Assembly: GCA_021826695.1 (NCBI GenBank)
Contig: JAKAYS010000007.1
Location: 1-42,977 of the forward strand
DNA length: 42,977 bases
Reading direction: 5' to 3'
Source of the DNA: Acidobacteriota bacterium
GTDB taxonomy: Bacteria; Acidobacteriota; Terriglobia; Terriglobales; Acidobacteriaceae
In this document: positions 1 to 8,877 of the stretch, piece after piece
Layout: the number at the start of each line of letters is the position of its first letter
Numbering within the stretch: the stretch's first letter is position 1
Notes under the pieces: model-generated
What the model was told of the DNA's origin: nothing
The model's database searches: none
The model's input: the letters and a program-made list of their open reading frames with translations, nothing else
Position numbers and translations under genes: made by a program

Positions 1-948
1 ATGCCAATCAGTGGACTGCTCAAATCTCAAAACTCTCACGACCATCTGCTGGGCCGCAATCTGCCGCATACTGCGTTGCTTTCACTTGCCATCAGTGCGA
101 TTTCGATTGTGATTTTGTGGCTCAAACAGAGAGACCGCTGGCTGCTCTACGCGGAAATACCTTTCTTCGTTGGCGTGCTGATGCACGCCGGGTACATTAC
201 GTTGCGGATGACGAGCGAAACACGTTGGACATGGTATTACGTCAGTTGGGCGCTGCTGGCAGCTTTGACTGCGTCCCGGGCCGCAAACTGTCTACTTCGC
301 GTTCGCGCTCCGATGGGTGGAGTGGAGAAGCCAGAAACCGCTGCGGTTAGCCAAAACAAATCCTCAATCGGATTGAAGCTGCGCAATGCAGGAATGGTGC
401 TTGCTGTTTTGCTCTCCATGCTGCTCTGGTACAAAATGGGCCTGCAACACAGCCGCGAAACGGCAGCAGAAGATACAGAGGTCCCAATCATGAATCGTGT
501 GCTCGAAGCCGACCATGTACATCGTTTGCTCGCTTACGATCAGCCCGGCGGGATGGCCTACTTTACGCGGATTTCCGTCGTCCCACTCGATGGCCTGATG
601 GCAGATCGTGAATTTCAGACAAATCTTGCCCAATATGGCATCGGAGAATTTATTCAGCGAGACCGGATCGATGGCTTCGCCGGACCGACGGTCCCGTTGG
701 ATGCCTGGGGCAAGAATACTTATTGCGGTCACTTGTTCTTGGAAAGCACCAAATATACCTGCGAACCATGGATCCCTGGGCCGGATGGAGGACCCCAATG
801 GATGATTACAGGCGTCGAGGTCTACTCGCGATTGCCGCTGGCGCCTGCGGGCTATATTCCACTTCCGCCGAGGAACATTCTGTGGACGGGGAAGAATTAT
901 CTGACTGTCTGGAGAATTTCCGATGGTGGCAAAGCTCCGTCTCCATAA
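1..948 (+). CDS. Membrane protein, C-terminal part (probably 5'-truncated by the window edge)
   Basis: An open frame runs from the first base to a TAA at 946-948. The first codon in the window is ATG, but no upstream sequence is available, so the true start is probably outside. The visible 315 residues hold about four hydrophobic spans (roughly residues 22-40, 50-68, 78-95 and 130-145), followed by about 165 soluble residues with several Trp, Gly and Pro and three Cys. This is the layout of polytopic GT-C or PMT-like membrane proteins that end in an extracytoplasmic domain, but no catalytic motif is visible. I do not recognise a family. It is followed by a likely promoter for the next gene, so it probably ends its own transcription unit. 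Confidence 0.6.
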   Translation: MPISGLLKSQNSHDHLLGRNLPHTALLSLAISAISIVILWLKQRDRWLLYAEIPFFVGVLMHAGYITLRMTSETRWTWYYVSWALLAALTASRAANCLLRVRAPMGGVEKPETAAVSQNKSSIGLKLRNAGMVLAVLLSMLLWYKMGLQHSRETAAEDTEVPIMNRVLEADHVHRLLAYDQPGGMAYFTRISVVPLDGLMADREFQTNLAQYGIGEFIQRDRIDGFAGPTVPLDAWGKNTYCGHLFLESTKYTCEPWIPGPDGGPQWMITGVEVYSRLPLAPAGYIPLPPRNILWTGKNYLTVWRISDGGKAPSP

Positions 949-1020
949 TAGGCCGATACGACCTCCAACTAGAATCAAGACAGTACAATTTTTGGTATTC
1001 AGGAACTCTTCGCCGGGTGT

Positions 1021-1049
1021 TCGACAAGAGATTTGGCATCCGTTATGCT
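1021..1049 (+). promoter_or_regulatory. Candidate sigma-70 promoter for the TolC-family gene
   Basis: TCGACA (1021-1026) matches the -35 consensus at five of six positions. A 17-base spacer separates it from TATGCT (1044-1049), which matches the -10 consensus at four of six. Transcription would begin about 20 bases before the ATG at 1077. Found by eye only. Confidence 0.4.
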
Positions 1050-1076
1050 TTTGCGCAATCTAAATAGTTGGTCACG

Positions 1077-2606
1077 ATGAAACATCGCCCTACACATTTC
1101 ATGCTCGGAGCTTTGCTGACTGTCCTGATTCTTCCGGCGGCGGTTGCGCAGATGCAAAACAACCCGAGTTCAGCAAGCGATCCGATTTACGGCAGCGTGA
1201 CGACGGCGCAGCCTGTCGCTGGCGCGCTGCCGCTCTCGTTGGACGATGCGATCCGGCGCGGCCTGGCGCATAACCTGCAAATGGCAATTGCGACGCAGGA
1301 CCAGCGCACCGCCGCTGGGGAGCGGCTGGAAGCCATCAATTACCTGATGCCGACCATCACCTGGCAGGCAGAACGTAGCCGCAATCAATTTAACCTGGCT
1401 GCGGAAGGATTTCGCCCAAGCACCTTTAGCTCTTTTCCTCCGGGATTCTTTCCTCCTTCTTTGATCAGCGGCTTTCAACCTCTCGTCACAGTCAACGTAG
1501 TCTCAGCACAAGCCAACCTGGACCAATCGCTGTTCGATCTCCGTTCGCTGGAACTGTATCGCGCCGCCAAAGAGGAAATCCGCGCCGCGGACTACAGCCT
1601 GGAAACATCCCGGGGAGCTGTCATCCAGACCGTTGCCAACTCCTATTTGCAGGCGCTGGCGGACGCGGCCAATGTATCGAACGCACAAAGTTTATTGGCG
1701 TCGAATGCGGAAATCCTGCGGCAGGCCACACTGGAACATCAGGCGGGGACCATAGCCAAGCTGGATGAATTACGCGCCCGCGTGCAATACCAGCAACAGG
1801 AGCAAGTCGTCATCGCGCAACAAAATGCCTTCAAGAAAGCCGAGATCGCGCTCAATCGGCAGATTGGTCTGCCTGCGGACCAGGAGATTCAACTTACAGA
1901 CGAGACACCGTACGCGGCTCTGGATACGATGCCCCTGGAGCAGGCGCTACAGATCGCTTACAGTCATCGCCAGATTTATTTGCAGCTCCAGGCAAAGTTG
2001 CGTTCTGCACAGTATCAACAACGCGCCGCCCGCTTTGAGCGTCTGCCAACTCTCAAGTTCAATGGCAATTATGGTGTTGTAGGAACAGTCGGCAGCATTT
2101 ATCACGGTGCTTTTCTTGCACAGGGGACCATCAGCATTCCCATTTTTCGCGAGGCGAAATTTCGTGGCGACCGCGATGTCGCCGATGCAGCGGCCCGTAA
2201 TACGCTCTCACAGTTAGCCGACCTGAAGAACCAGATTGAAGCACAAATACGCGACAGTATGCTGGACACCGCGGCTACCGAGCAATTGGTAAAAGTCGCG
2301 CGCAGCAATGTGGCCCTGAGCCAGTCGTCACTTGACGACGCTACGGATCGATTTAAGAATGGAGTCGATGACGATCTACCGGTGGTCGAGGCGCAGGCAA
2401 CTCTCGCGGCTGCGCAGGCACAACTGGTGAACAGCTTGTATCAATACAATCGGGCCAAGCTCGGCCTGGCCAGGAGCCTTGGCATCATCGAGCAGCAATA
2501 TCGTGTCTATTTGGGAAATGATATTCAGGCTGATGGCGCTGGTGGAATCTCGCAACTACACGGGCCCGGCTATCCCAACGGCCGTTCTTTTGCTCCATCC
2601 GAATAA
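1077..2606 (+). CDS. TolC family outer membrane efflux protein
   Basis: A 509-residue precursor with a signal peptide (MKHR, hydrophobic stretch, then AVAQ near residue 20). The mature part has two long helical halves of the outer membrane efflux protein type. The first half contains LSLDDAIRRGLAHN, the usual opening of the repeat; the second half begins near the LEQALQIAYSHR segment. Long Ala/Gln-rich helices follow each. TolC-like proteins trimerise to form an outer-membrane channel plus periplasmic tunnel serving inner-membrane exporters. I chose ATG 1077 over the in-frame TTG at 1068 because it gives a standard signal peptide. No adaptor or pump gene of the RND or ABC type is adjacent. 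Its 3' end overlaps the convergent transporter gene by 51 bases. Confidence 0.9.
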   Translation: MKHRPTHFMLGALLTVLILPAAVAQMQNNPSSASDPIYGSVTTAQPVAGALPLSLDDAIRRGLAHNLQMAIATQDQRTAAGERLEAINYLMPTITWQAERSRNQFNLAAEGFRPSTFSSFPPGFFPPSLISGFQPLVTVNVVSAQANLDQSLFDLRSLELYRAAKEEIRAADYSLETSRGAVIQTVANSYLQALADAANVSNAQSLLASNAEILRQATLEHQAGTIAKLDELRARVQYQQQEQVVIAQQNAFKKAEIALNRQIGLPADQEIQLTDETPYAALDTMPLEQALQIAYSHRQIYLQLQAKLRSAQYQQRAARFERLPTLKFNGNYGVVGTVGSIYHGAFLAQGTISIPIFREAKFRGDRDVADAAARNTLSQLADLKNQIEAQIRDSMLDTAATEQLVKVARSNVALSQSSLDDATDRFKNGVDDDLPVVEAQATLAAAQAQLVNSLYQYNRAKLGLARSLGIIEQQYRVYLGNDIQADGAGGISQLHGPGYPNGRSFAPSE

Positions 2607-3806
2607 AATCAGCGCAATCGTCAGCAATTGCACGGTTGCTGTCAGCGCAACGCACGCCGTCCATCCGCCCATTCTCCACGCATAGCCGGGAAGTATCCCA
2701 GCCACCGTTCCGCCAATGTAGTAGCAGGAAAGATAGAGTCCAGCAGCGGAGACACGTGCTCCTGCTGGGGCCGCGCGACGCAGATAGCTGATGGCCGCAG
2801 CCTGCGCGATAAAGACTCCGCTGGAACACAAGACCAGGCCAACGATGATCTCCCAAAGCGCTGGAGCCAGCGTGCATAGAACGCCGACAAGAGACAACAC
2901 AATCGCCGCCATAATTCCACGGCGCAAGTCCATGCGCGTAAGCAGCAACCCTCCTACGGGCGTCGCCACAAGCCCTACCAGATAGACGGAAAACAACAGG
3001 CTCAGCGCAGATGTGGAAAGCCCGTAGGGAGGCGCAGCTAAATGAAATGTGATGTAAGTGAAAATCGAAACCAGCGCGAACAGGATATTGAATCCAATCG
3101 CGAAAGTTACCAGCAGGTCCGTATTCTTCAGATGGCGTAACGCGCGAAGCAGGTGCGGCTCCGCCTGGTGTGGGTGGTAAGCGAGGCCGCTGTTGCGGGC
3201 GTCCGGAAGCCCCGCGGCTATAAGCAGCGCACCCGCCACATTCGCCAGTCCGAGTATCACAAATGACCACCGCCAGGTGTAATGGTCGGCAATCATACCG
3301 GCGATGAACCTGCCCAAAAATCCGCCGAGGACCGTTCCGCTCACATAGATTGCCATCACGATGGCCACGGTCGTCTCCGACCATTCTTCCGTAACGTAAG
3401 CAATGGCAGTGGCAAAAATGCCAGGCATTAGAATGCCCTGAAGAAATCGCCAGAAGATCAACTCTGGCAAACTGTGCGCTGTGGCCGCCAGCAGAGTTGG
3501 AACTGCCAGGGCAAAGATAGACCCTACGATGGTCCGCTTGCGGTTGTACCGCTCGGCATAGCTGCCCACGATTGGCGCTGCCAGGGCCACCCCCAGCGTC
3601 GACGCGCTGACCGTCAGTCCCGCGGCGGCTTTCGACACATGGAATAGCTGCACAAGCATTGGAAGCAACGGCTGCGTGCAGTACATATCTATAAACGCGA
3701 ACACTCCGCACATCGCAACAGCCAGCACTCCGCCAATGGGTCGCAGGGAATCCAGCCGGATTGCGCCGGTTTTCCGATCGGCGAGAACGTAGTCCACGCT
3801 GTGCAT
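2556..3806 (-). CDS. Major facilitator superfamily transporter (YnfM/AraJ-like)
   Basis: About 416 residues with roughly 12 hydrophobic spans, typical MFS length. The loop 2-3 signature is visible as GSYAERYNRKR after the second span, and the N-terminus has FAIDMYCTQPLLP-like residues (FIDMYCTQPLLPML) seen in YnfM-type drug or sugar efflux proteins. It probably exports a small molecule using the proton gradient in the inner membrane; the substrate cannot be read. I chose the ATG at 3806 rather than the upstream TTG at 3854, which would add an atypical 16-residue leader. It is divergent from the second MFS gene (135-base shared promoter region) and its 3' end overlaps the TolC-family gene. Confidence 0.85.
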   Translation of the reverse strand: MHSVDYVLADRKTGAIRLDSLRPIGGVLAVAMCGVFAFIDMYCTQPLLPMLVQLFHVSKAAAGLTVSASTLGVALAAPIVGSYAERYNRKRTIVGSIFALAVPTLLAATAHSLPELIFWRFLQGILMPGIFATAIAYVTEEWSETTVAIVMAIYVSGTVLGGFLGRFIAGMIADHYTWRWSFVILGLANVAGALLIAAGLPDARNSGLAYHPHQAEPHLLRALRHLKNTDLLVTFAIGFNILFALVSIFTYITFHLAAPPYGLSTSALSLLFSVYLVGLVATPVGGLLLTRMDLRRGIMAAIVLSLVGVLCTLAPALWEIIVGLVLCSSGVFIAQAAAISYLRRAAPAGARVSAAGLYLSCYYIGGTVAGILPGYAWRMGGWTACVALTATVQLLTIALILFGWSKRTAVGIAGPV

Positions 3807-3941
3807 AGTGAAAAATTCCGCGAAGTATTCAGAGTACAGCAGCAGGAAATACAATTGCGATACCTACAGCACGCGTGACTGTTCGCGCTTCGCAAACGCC
3901 CGCAACCACAACTGTAGCCGAATGTGGCAGGATAGAAGAGA

Positions 3942-5267
3942 ATGGCAACCCAGCAAGACCCCCACCGAGCCGCTGCTGCGTTTGCATCCCGCGATTTTCG
4001 GCGCTATCAGCTTGCAAGATTGCTGGTGATTATCGGCGCCGAAGCGCAGGCCGTCGCGGTTGGGTGGCAAATCTACCAGATCACCCATCGCGCCATTGAC
4101 CTGGGCTATACCGGTTTGGCCTTATTTTTGCCTGGAATTTTATTCTTGCTGATCAGCGGCCACACGGCTGACCGACATGATCGCCGCCATATCATTCTGG
4201 CCTGCTACAGTCTGCAATGCCTGTGTACCGGAACTCTGTTTTACCTGGCGTGGATCAACACCAAGCACGTCTCGGCGCTCTTCGTGGTGTTGTTTCTGAT
4301 CGGAACTGGTCGTGCGTTCAGCGGGCCGGCCAGCTCCGCCCTGCTGCCGCATCTGGTGCCAAAGGGAGACTTCGTCAATGCCGTCTCCTGGGGCGCGACG
4401 ATTTTTCAAATGGCGAACTTTGTCGGCCCCGCGCTTGGCGGCGTGCTCTATACTCTGCCGCTCCAGCGCTGGCTGCCTGCTTCTATCGGCACACATTTGG
4501 TGGGCGGGGCGATTGTCTATGCTTTCATGCTGTCGTGCCTGCTTGGATTTCTCGTTTTGCTTGCTTCGCTGTCGGTGCGGCCGGGACGCCAGGAACAACG
4601 TGCCATGTCCGCGGAGACGCTACTGGCAGGCTTTCGCTACGTGTGGCGCAAAAAACTGCTGCTCGGCGTGACGACACTCGACCTGTTTGCTGTACTGCTG
4701 GGCGGGGCCGTCGCCCTGCTGCCGATTTTTGCGGAAGACATTCTGCATGCCGGTCCGCGTGGACTGGGAATGCTGCGGGCAGCACCGGCCTTTGGAGCGC
4801 TGGCCATATCCATTTTGCTGACCTGGCGGCCGATGAAGCATCATGCAGGCAAGCGGATGTTGTTCTCCGTCGCGCTGTTTGGCGCAGCCACGGTGGTCTT
4901 CGGCCTGTCGCGCAATTTGATGCTTTCGCTTGCGGCGTTATTTGTCGTTGGCGCTGCGGACATGGTGAGTGTGATCGTGCGATCTTCCATGCTGCAACTC
5001 GCCACACCCCAGGGAATGCGCGGTCGGGTAAGCGCCGTGAACGCTCTGTTTATCGGAGCCAGCAATGAGTTTGGCGGATTCGAAAGCGGTGTCACCGCAC
5101 AATGGTGGGGCGCGGTGCCAGCGGTCATTGTGGGCGGAGCAGGCGCAATGGCAGTCACCGCAGCATGGTCGATGCTGTTTCCTTCCCTACGCAAGGTGGA
5201 CCGCTTAAGCGAAAATGAACTCCTCGGCGCCGAGCAGGAGGCCGCGACCGCCGAGCCGCAGAATTAG
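3942..5267 (+). CDS. Major facilitator superfamily transporter (EntS-like, DHA3 group)
   Basis: 441 residues. After a short cytoplasmic N-terminus (FASRDFRRYQLARL) come about 10-12 membrane spans. The loop 2-3 motif appears as GHTADRHDRRH, and 'GPALGGVLY' resembles motif C of antiporters. The RDFRRY opening and overall pattern match the MFS_3/EntS-like exporters that release siderophores or drugs from the cytoplasm. A purine-rich AGAAGAG lies just before the ATG. The C-terminal tail is Glu/Ala-rich and hydrophilic. It may work with, or independently of, the TolC-type channel upstream; the sequence does not show which. Confidence 0.85.
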   Translation: MATQQDPHRAAAAFASRDFRRYQLARLLVIIGAEAQAVAVGWQIYQITHRAIDLGYTGLALFLPGILFLLISGHTADRHDRRHIILACYSLQCLCTGTLFYLAWINTKHVSALFVVLFLIGTGRAFSGPASSALLPHLVPKGDFVNAVSWGATIFQMANFVGPALGGVLYTLPLQRWLPASIGTHLVGGAIVYAFMLSCLLGFLVLLASLSVRPGRQEQRAMSAETLLAGFRYVWRKKLLLGVTTLDLFAVLLGGAVALLPIFAEDILHAGPRGLGMLRAAPAFGALAISILLTWRPMKHHAGKRMLFSVALFGAATVVFGLSRNLMLSLAALFVVGAADMVSVIVRSSMLQLATPQGMRGRVSAVNALFIGASNEFGGFESGVTAQWWGAVPAVIVGGAGAMAVTAAWSMLFPSLRKVDRLSENELLGAEQEAATAEPQN

Positions 5268-5301
5268 GCAGCGTCAACTGAATGATGTTGTGTGGTAGCT
5301 C

Positions 5302-6651
5302 CTACCGCATCCGCACAGCCAGCAAAGACATGCTGGAATGATGCCGACGGCGACGGCGATGCGCAGCTACACGACGCGCATTGTGGACGTAGTAGCTGTG
5401 GGAATGGGTTGCAGCAGCATTCACTCTGACTGGCCGCGTCAATGCACCGATAGCAGGCTTTGCAGGGACCTCTGTAGCGGGCATCGCGTCGGAAGCGATC
5501 AGATGCTCTGGCGCGGCGCTGCGCGGCGCGTAGGTTTTGTAGACAGAAATATGGAAGCAGGCTTGCTCGAACTCTTCTTCCACATCCAGCCTGCCACTGT
5601 TCTGCAAGTGTCCAAGAATGGCCCGCATCCAGGCAATCTCATGCTGCGACATGCCTTTCTTGCCTATGTCGATGGCCTGCCCGGTGAGGTGGGGAGACGC
5701 TGTATCTCCAAAAGCCGGGGCCGCATTGCCGTTGTAACGCGCCAGATGCCGCTGGAAATCTACCGTGCGTACAGCGGAGGTAACGAGGAGAGGATGTCCA
5801 AAAACGCTGTCATGGGCGCGAGAAATATCGCCTAAAAATTTGGCGGTCCAGGGCCGGCAATAGCGCCGATTGAATGGCAGACGCGGGTCGATGGTCAGGG
5901 CAGAGCTAGCGGGTAAGGCGACCAGTTCGCCGGAATGCACCATCGCGCCCAACTGCGCATCGTTCTGAATGCGGCCCAGTCCTTCCACATCGGCAATGAT
6001 GTTCTGATGCACCAGCACCTCATGCGAACCGCGCAGAGGCATCGGCATATAGCTGGGAACGGAAGTGTTGAAGAGTGAGAGATCGCGGCGGGCTGCATCC
6101 GTGGACGCAACAGCACCGCCAGCGGTAGTAACTGCATCGGACGTGCTGCTTGGCTCCAACAGCGTTACCGGCTTGGACATTGCCATTTGGCTGCCCACGG
6201 GCGTATCCATACCTTCTGTTGAAGTCTGGGCATCCACTCCAACCGGGGTGCTGTGGGTCCGCACGGTGTCGAGTTTCGCAGACAATTCATTTCTAGCCGA
6301 CAATTGTTTTCTCTTGGATCTGCGTGCCATACTGGCTGTGCGGCGCGTATGGGAAACACGGCGCGAGTGGGTCGCATAGCTGGCGCGCAGGGTCTTGTGA
6401 GGAGAGGGCTTTCCCGGATTTGTACGAACAGGCTTCCTTCCCTTACTGGCTGCAACCGAGCGATGGCGCCTGCCATGGTGGGCGACGGTATGCACACGGC
6501 GATGGACATGGTGGGACTGCGTCAGGTTGGCCTGCGTTGTTCCGGCAAATACCGCCAAAGGAACAACCGCCAGTGCCAGCAGGCAGGTAAACCTGACAAA
6601 AAGTACCCTGATCGAGCCAACGCCTTCGATTATGAATAATGATTTACGCAT
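5302..6651 (-). CDS. Secreted DUF5715 family protein with a possible M15-like zinc site
   Basis: 449 residues from the ATG at 6651, which is preceded by AGGTGAG. The N-terminus has a signal or anchor segment (about residues 15-35, ending in VFAG). A long basic, Ser/His/Arg-rich region follows to about residue 120. The conserved part (about 265-375) contains VTSAVRT, SPHLTGQAID and CFHISV. Spacing of H321, D328 and H367 is that of the HxxxxxxD...H zinc triad of M15 D-Ala-D-Ala peptidases; assigning a peptidoglycan role is inference from this pattern. The C-terminal about 80 residues are again basic (a run of Arg/His near 430). It is divergent from the DUF4136 array with a 121-base shared promoter region. 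Confidence 0.75.
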   Translation of the reverse strand: MRKSLFIIEGVGSIRVLFVRFTCLLALAVVPLAVFAGTTQANLTQSHHVHRRVHTVAHHGRRHRSVAASKGRKPVRTNPGKPSPHKTLRASYATHSRRVSHTRRTASMARRSKRKQLSARNELSAKLDTVRTHSTPVGVDAQTSTEGMDTPVGSQMAMSKPVTLLEPSSTSDAVTTAGGAVASTDAARRDLSLFNTSVPSYMPMPLRGSHEVLVHQNIIADVEGLGRIQNDAQLGAMVHSGELVALPASSALTIDPRLPFNRRYCRPWTAKFLGDISRAHDSVFGHPLLVTSAVRTVDFQRHLARYNGNAAPAFGDTASPHLTGQAIDIGKKGMSQHEIAWMRAILGHLQNSGRLDVEEEFEQACFHISVYKTYAPRSAAPEHLIASDAMPATEVPAKPAIGALTRPVRVNAAATHSHSYYVHNARRVAAHRRRRRHHSSMSLLAVRMR

Positions 6652-6772
6652 CTCACCTAACGTAAAGACTACGTGATTCGTCCTATCAATGGTAGTGACG
6701 ATACGGGTACAAGGCTTAAATACTCGCGATCGGCTGCAATTTGCATCCACAGGTGTCCAAGGAGAAAATTCA

Positions 6773-7360
6773 ATGAAACAAAGTAAGTTCGGTCGTTCTC
6801 TTCTTCCGTTTGCATTAGCGATAGGCGCGGGTGTCGCATTGCCAGCCTTGGCGCATGCGCAGAGCGTTCGTGTCAACTGGTCCAAAAAGGCCGCCTTCTC
6901 GGACTATAAGACCTATGAATGGGTCCCCAGCAAAGACACTAACCATCCGTTCTACCGCCAGTATGTAGGCCAATTCGTCAAGGAAGACCTGCAAAAGAAG
7001 CACCTGCAGGAAGTTTCCGGGGCACAATCGCCTGATTTGCTGGTTACTTACCACTTCCTGACGCAGGAAACCATGGATACTGAAACGACCGGTTTTAGTG
7101 ACGGCGGCTGGGGCGGCTGGGGTGGTTGGGGCGGCTGGGGTATGGGCGGCATGGGCATGGGAGGCATGGAACAAGCTACAACCACAGAAGTTCCAGAAAC
7201 CATGGGAATTCTGACTGTTGACATGATCGACGCCAAGACAAGAAAGATCGTTTGGCGCGGACAGGCCTCCTCGGACAACATTACCAAGAGCACCAAGGGT
7301 GAAGAAAACAACGTAAAAAAATCGATCGACAAAATGCTGGATCACTTTCCGCCTAAATAG
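6773..7360 (+). CDS. DUF4136 domain protein, copy 1 of 4
   Basis: 195 residues with a cleavable signal peptide ending ALAHA|QS (about residue 29). There is no lipobox Cys, although many DUF4136 proteins are lipoproteins. The domain shows the family landmarks: FSDYKTYEW, SPDLLVTYHF, and near the C-terminus LTVDMIDAKTRKIVWRGQA. Between them lies a Gly/Trp/Met-rich insert of about 25 residues (repeated GGW, then GMGGMGM). Start ATG 6773 follows GGAG at 6761-6764. Expected location is the periplasm or cell surface; function unknown. It is the first of four tandem paralogues on the same strand. Confidence 0.85.
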   Translation: MKQSKFGRSLLPFALAIGAGVALPALAHAQSVRVNWSKKAAFSDYKTYEWVPSKDTNHPFYRQYVGQFVKEDLQKKHLQEVSGAQSPDLLVTYHFLTQETMDTETTGFSDGGWGGWGGWGGWGMGGMGMGGMEQATTTEVPETMGILTVDMIDAKTRKIVWRGQASSDNITKSTKGEENNVKKSIDKMLDHFPPK

Positions 7361-7397
7361 CAATGAAATCGTTATGATCGCCTGAAAAATATATAAA

Positions 7398-7437
7398 AAT
7401 GCAAATGGCGGGTGGCCAAGTCCGCCATCTTTGCATT
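7398..7437 (+). promoter_or_regulatory. Strong hairpin between DUF4136 copies 1 and 2
   Basis: Left arm AATGCAAATGGCGG (7398-7411) pairs with right arm 7422-7437 over 14 base pairs with a two-base bulge; the loop is 10 bases. No T-run follows, so it is not a typical intrinsic terminator. It lies about 95 bases before the copy 2 start and could be an mRNA stability, attenuation or processing element. A weaker GGCGG...CCGCC version occurs before copies 3 and 4 (8161-8184 and near 8898-8921). Confidence 0.5.
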
Positions 7438-7531
7438 CTTAGGCCATAATGATCTCGGTGGTGTCTTCGCTGTTTTCCGGTCACGACATCCATCTGTGGA
7501 AAAACAAAGCAACTTTTTAGGGAGATTTGTG

Positions 7532-8122
7532 ATGCTAAAGAACAACATGAGTTTTAGGTTCGCAGGCATTTTCATGTTCGGCCTGGTCGTCACGTTGGCC
7601 TTGCCGATGATGGCCCATGCTCAATCGGTTCGTGTGAACTGGAGCAAGCGGGCCGCATTTTCCGATTACAAGACCTATCAATGGATACCCAGCCAGAATG
7701 ACAATCACCCTTTTTATCGCCAGTACGTTGGCGTGTATGTCAATTACGACCTGAAGAAGAAGGGTCTCCAGCAGGTGTCTGCCTCGCAGTCTCCCGATTT
7801 GCTGGTGACGTACCACTTTTTGACGCAGGAAATGACGGACACCGAAACGTATGGCTTCGGCGACGGCGGCTGGGGTGGTTGGGGCGGTTGGGGCGGTTGG
7901 GGAATGGGCGGCATGGGGATGGGCGGCATGTATGACTCCACAACCACTGAAGTACCCCGGACCATGGGCATGCTCACGTTGGATATCATCGACGCGCGAA
8001 CCAGAAAGATCATCTGGCGCGGTCAGGCCACTGAGGACAACGTCGCGAAAAACAGCAAAGGCGAAGAGAAGGACGTGGCCAAGTCGATCCACAAGATGCT
8101 GGAACATTACCCTCCAAAATAG
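7532..8122 (+). CDS. DUF4136 domain protein, copy 2 of 4
   Basis: 196 residues; signal peptide ends MMAHA|QS. The body follows copy 1 closely: FSDYKTYQW, SPDLLVTYHF, a GGW-repeat plus GMGGMGMGGM insert, and LTLDIIDARTRKIIWRGQA. It ends in KSIHKMLEHYPPK. The ATG at 7532 has AGGGAG at 7519-7524. It lacks a lipobox. The Trp/Gly insert is nearly the same as in copy 1, while the flanking domain has diverged, suggesting either constraint or conversion acting on the insert. Function is unknown; a secreted or periplasmic role is inferred from the signal peptide. Confidence 0.85.
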   Translation: MLKNNMSFRFAGIFMFGLVVTLALPMMAHAQSVRVNWSKRAAFSDYKTYQWIPSQNDNHPFYRQYVGVYVNYDLKKKGLQQVSASQSPDLLVTYHFLTQEMTDTETYGFGDGGWGGWGGWGGWGMGGMGMGGMYDSTTTEVPRTMGMLTLDIIDARTRKIIWRGQATEDNVAKNSKGEEKDVAKSIHKMLEHYPPK

Positions 8123-8271
8123 TTGCGAAGGGCATGCGGTCGGCTCAAAATCAATTTATGGGCGGCTGGCTAACGAAGTCCGCCGCTCGTACTCTAATGA
8201 ATGAACAGAGTGGCCCCGCAACGACCCGCGGGTCTGCAATCTCCATTGTTCGAGCGATATGGAGGCCTCCT

Positions 8272-8859
8272 GTGAGACCGAAATTTTTCCAACTATCCAT
8301 TTTTACATTCGCTCTAGTTGTTAGCCTGTTGTGCCTTCCGACTAGAGCAGCGGCGCAGCAAGTGCGAGCGAACTGGAGCAAGGACGCGCCATTCTCCGAC
8401 TACAGGACGTATGCGTGGGTCCCCAGTCGACAGACAAACCATCCCTTTTACCGTCAGTATGTCGGGGAATATGTGAACTACGCGCTACAAAAAAAGAAAC
8501 ACATGCGGCAGGTTTCAGCGTCGCAAAATCCTGACCTTTATGTGACCTATCATTTCACCACGCGCGCGACGTCCGACCTGGAAACCTACGGCTTTGGCGA
8601 CGGCGGTTGGGGCGGTATGGGTTGGGGTGGCTGGGGCGGCTGGGGCGGCATGGGTATGGGAGGCATCTATGAATCCACAACCAAAGAAGTGCCCCGGACC
8701 ATGGGTGTGCTCACATTGGACATTATCGATGCGCGGACCAGAAAGATCGTCTGGCGCGGACAGGCCACCGAGGACAATGTCGTGAAAAACAGCAAAGGGG
8801 AAGAGAAAGACGTGGCCAAGTCCATCCACAAGATGCTGGGCCACTATCCGCCAAAATAG
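8272..8859 (+). CDS. DUF4136 domain protein, copy 3 of 4
   Basis: 195 residues from a GTG at 8272, preceded by GGAGG at 8261-8265 with six-base spacing. That GGAGGCCTCC is itself a perfect 10-base palindrome, so the ribosome site could fold on itself. The signal peptide ends RAAA|QQVRANWSK. The domain shows FSDYRTYAW, NPDLYVTYHF, a Gly/Trp/Met insert with a different repeat order from copies 1 and 2 (GGWGGMGWGG...), and LTLDIIDARTRKIVWRGQA. A longer reading frame upstream (from 8134) has no supporting start. Copy 3 and its leader are closely repeated as copy 4. Confidence 0.85.
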   Translation: MRPKFFQLSIFTFALVVSLLCLPTRAAAQQVRANWSKDAPFSDYRTYAWVPSRQTNHPFYRQYVGEYVNYALQKKKHMRQVSASQNPDLYVTYHFTTRATSDLETYGFGDGGWGGMGWGGWGGWGGMGMGGIYESTTKEVPRTMGVLTLDIIDARTRKIVWRGQATEDNVVKNSKGEEKDVAKSIHKMLGHYPPK

Positions 8860-8877
8860 TTGCGCATGCGTCTACGG

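Noticed and set aside
2485-3711. 408-residue minus-strand frame in the MFS gene
   Set aside because: Shifted reading of the MFS transporter; no membrane-span pattern or family motif.
6690-6725. Sigma-70 promoter for DUF4136 copy 1
   Set aside because: GTGACG and TAAATA match poorly and at non-ideal spacing; too weak to call.
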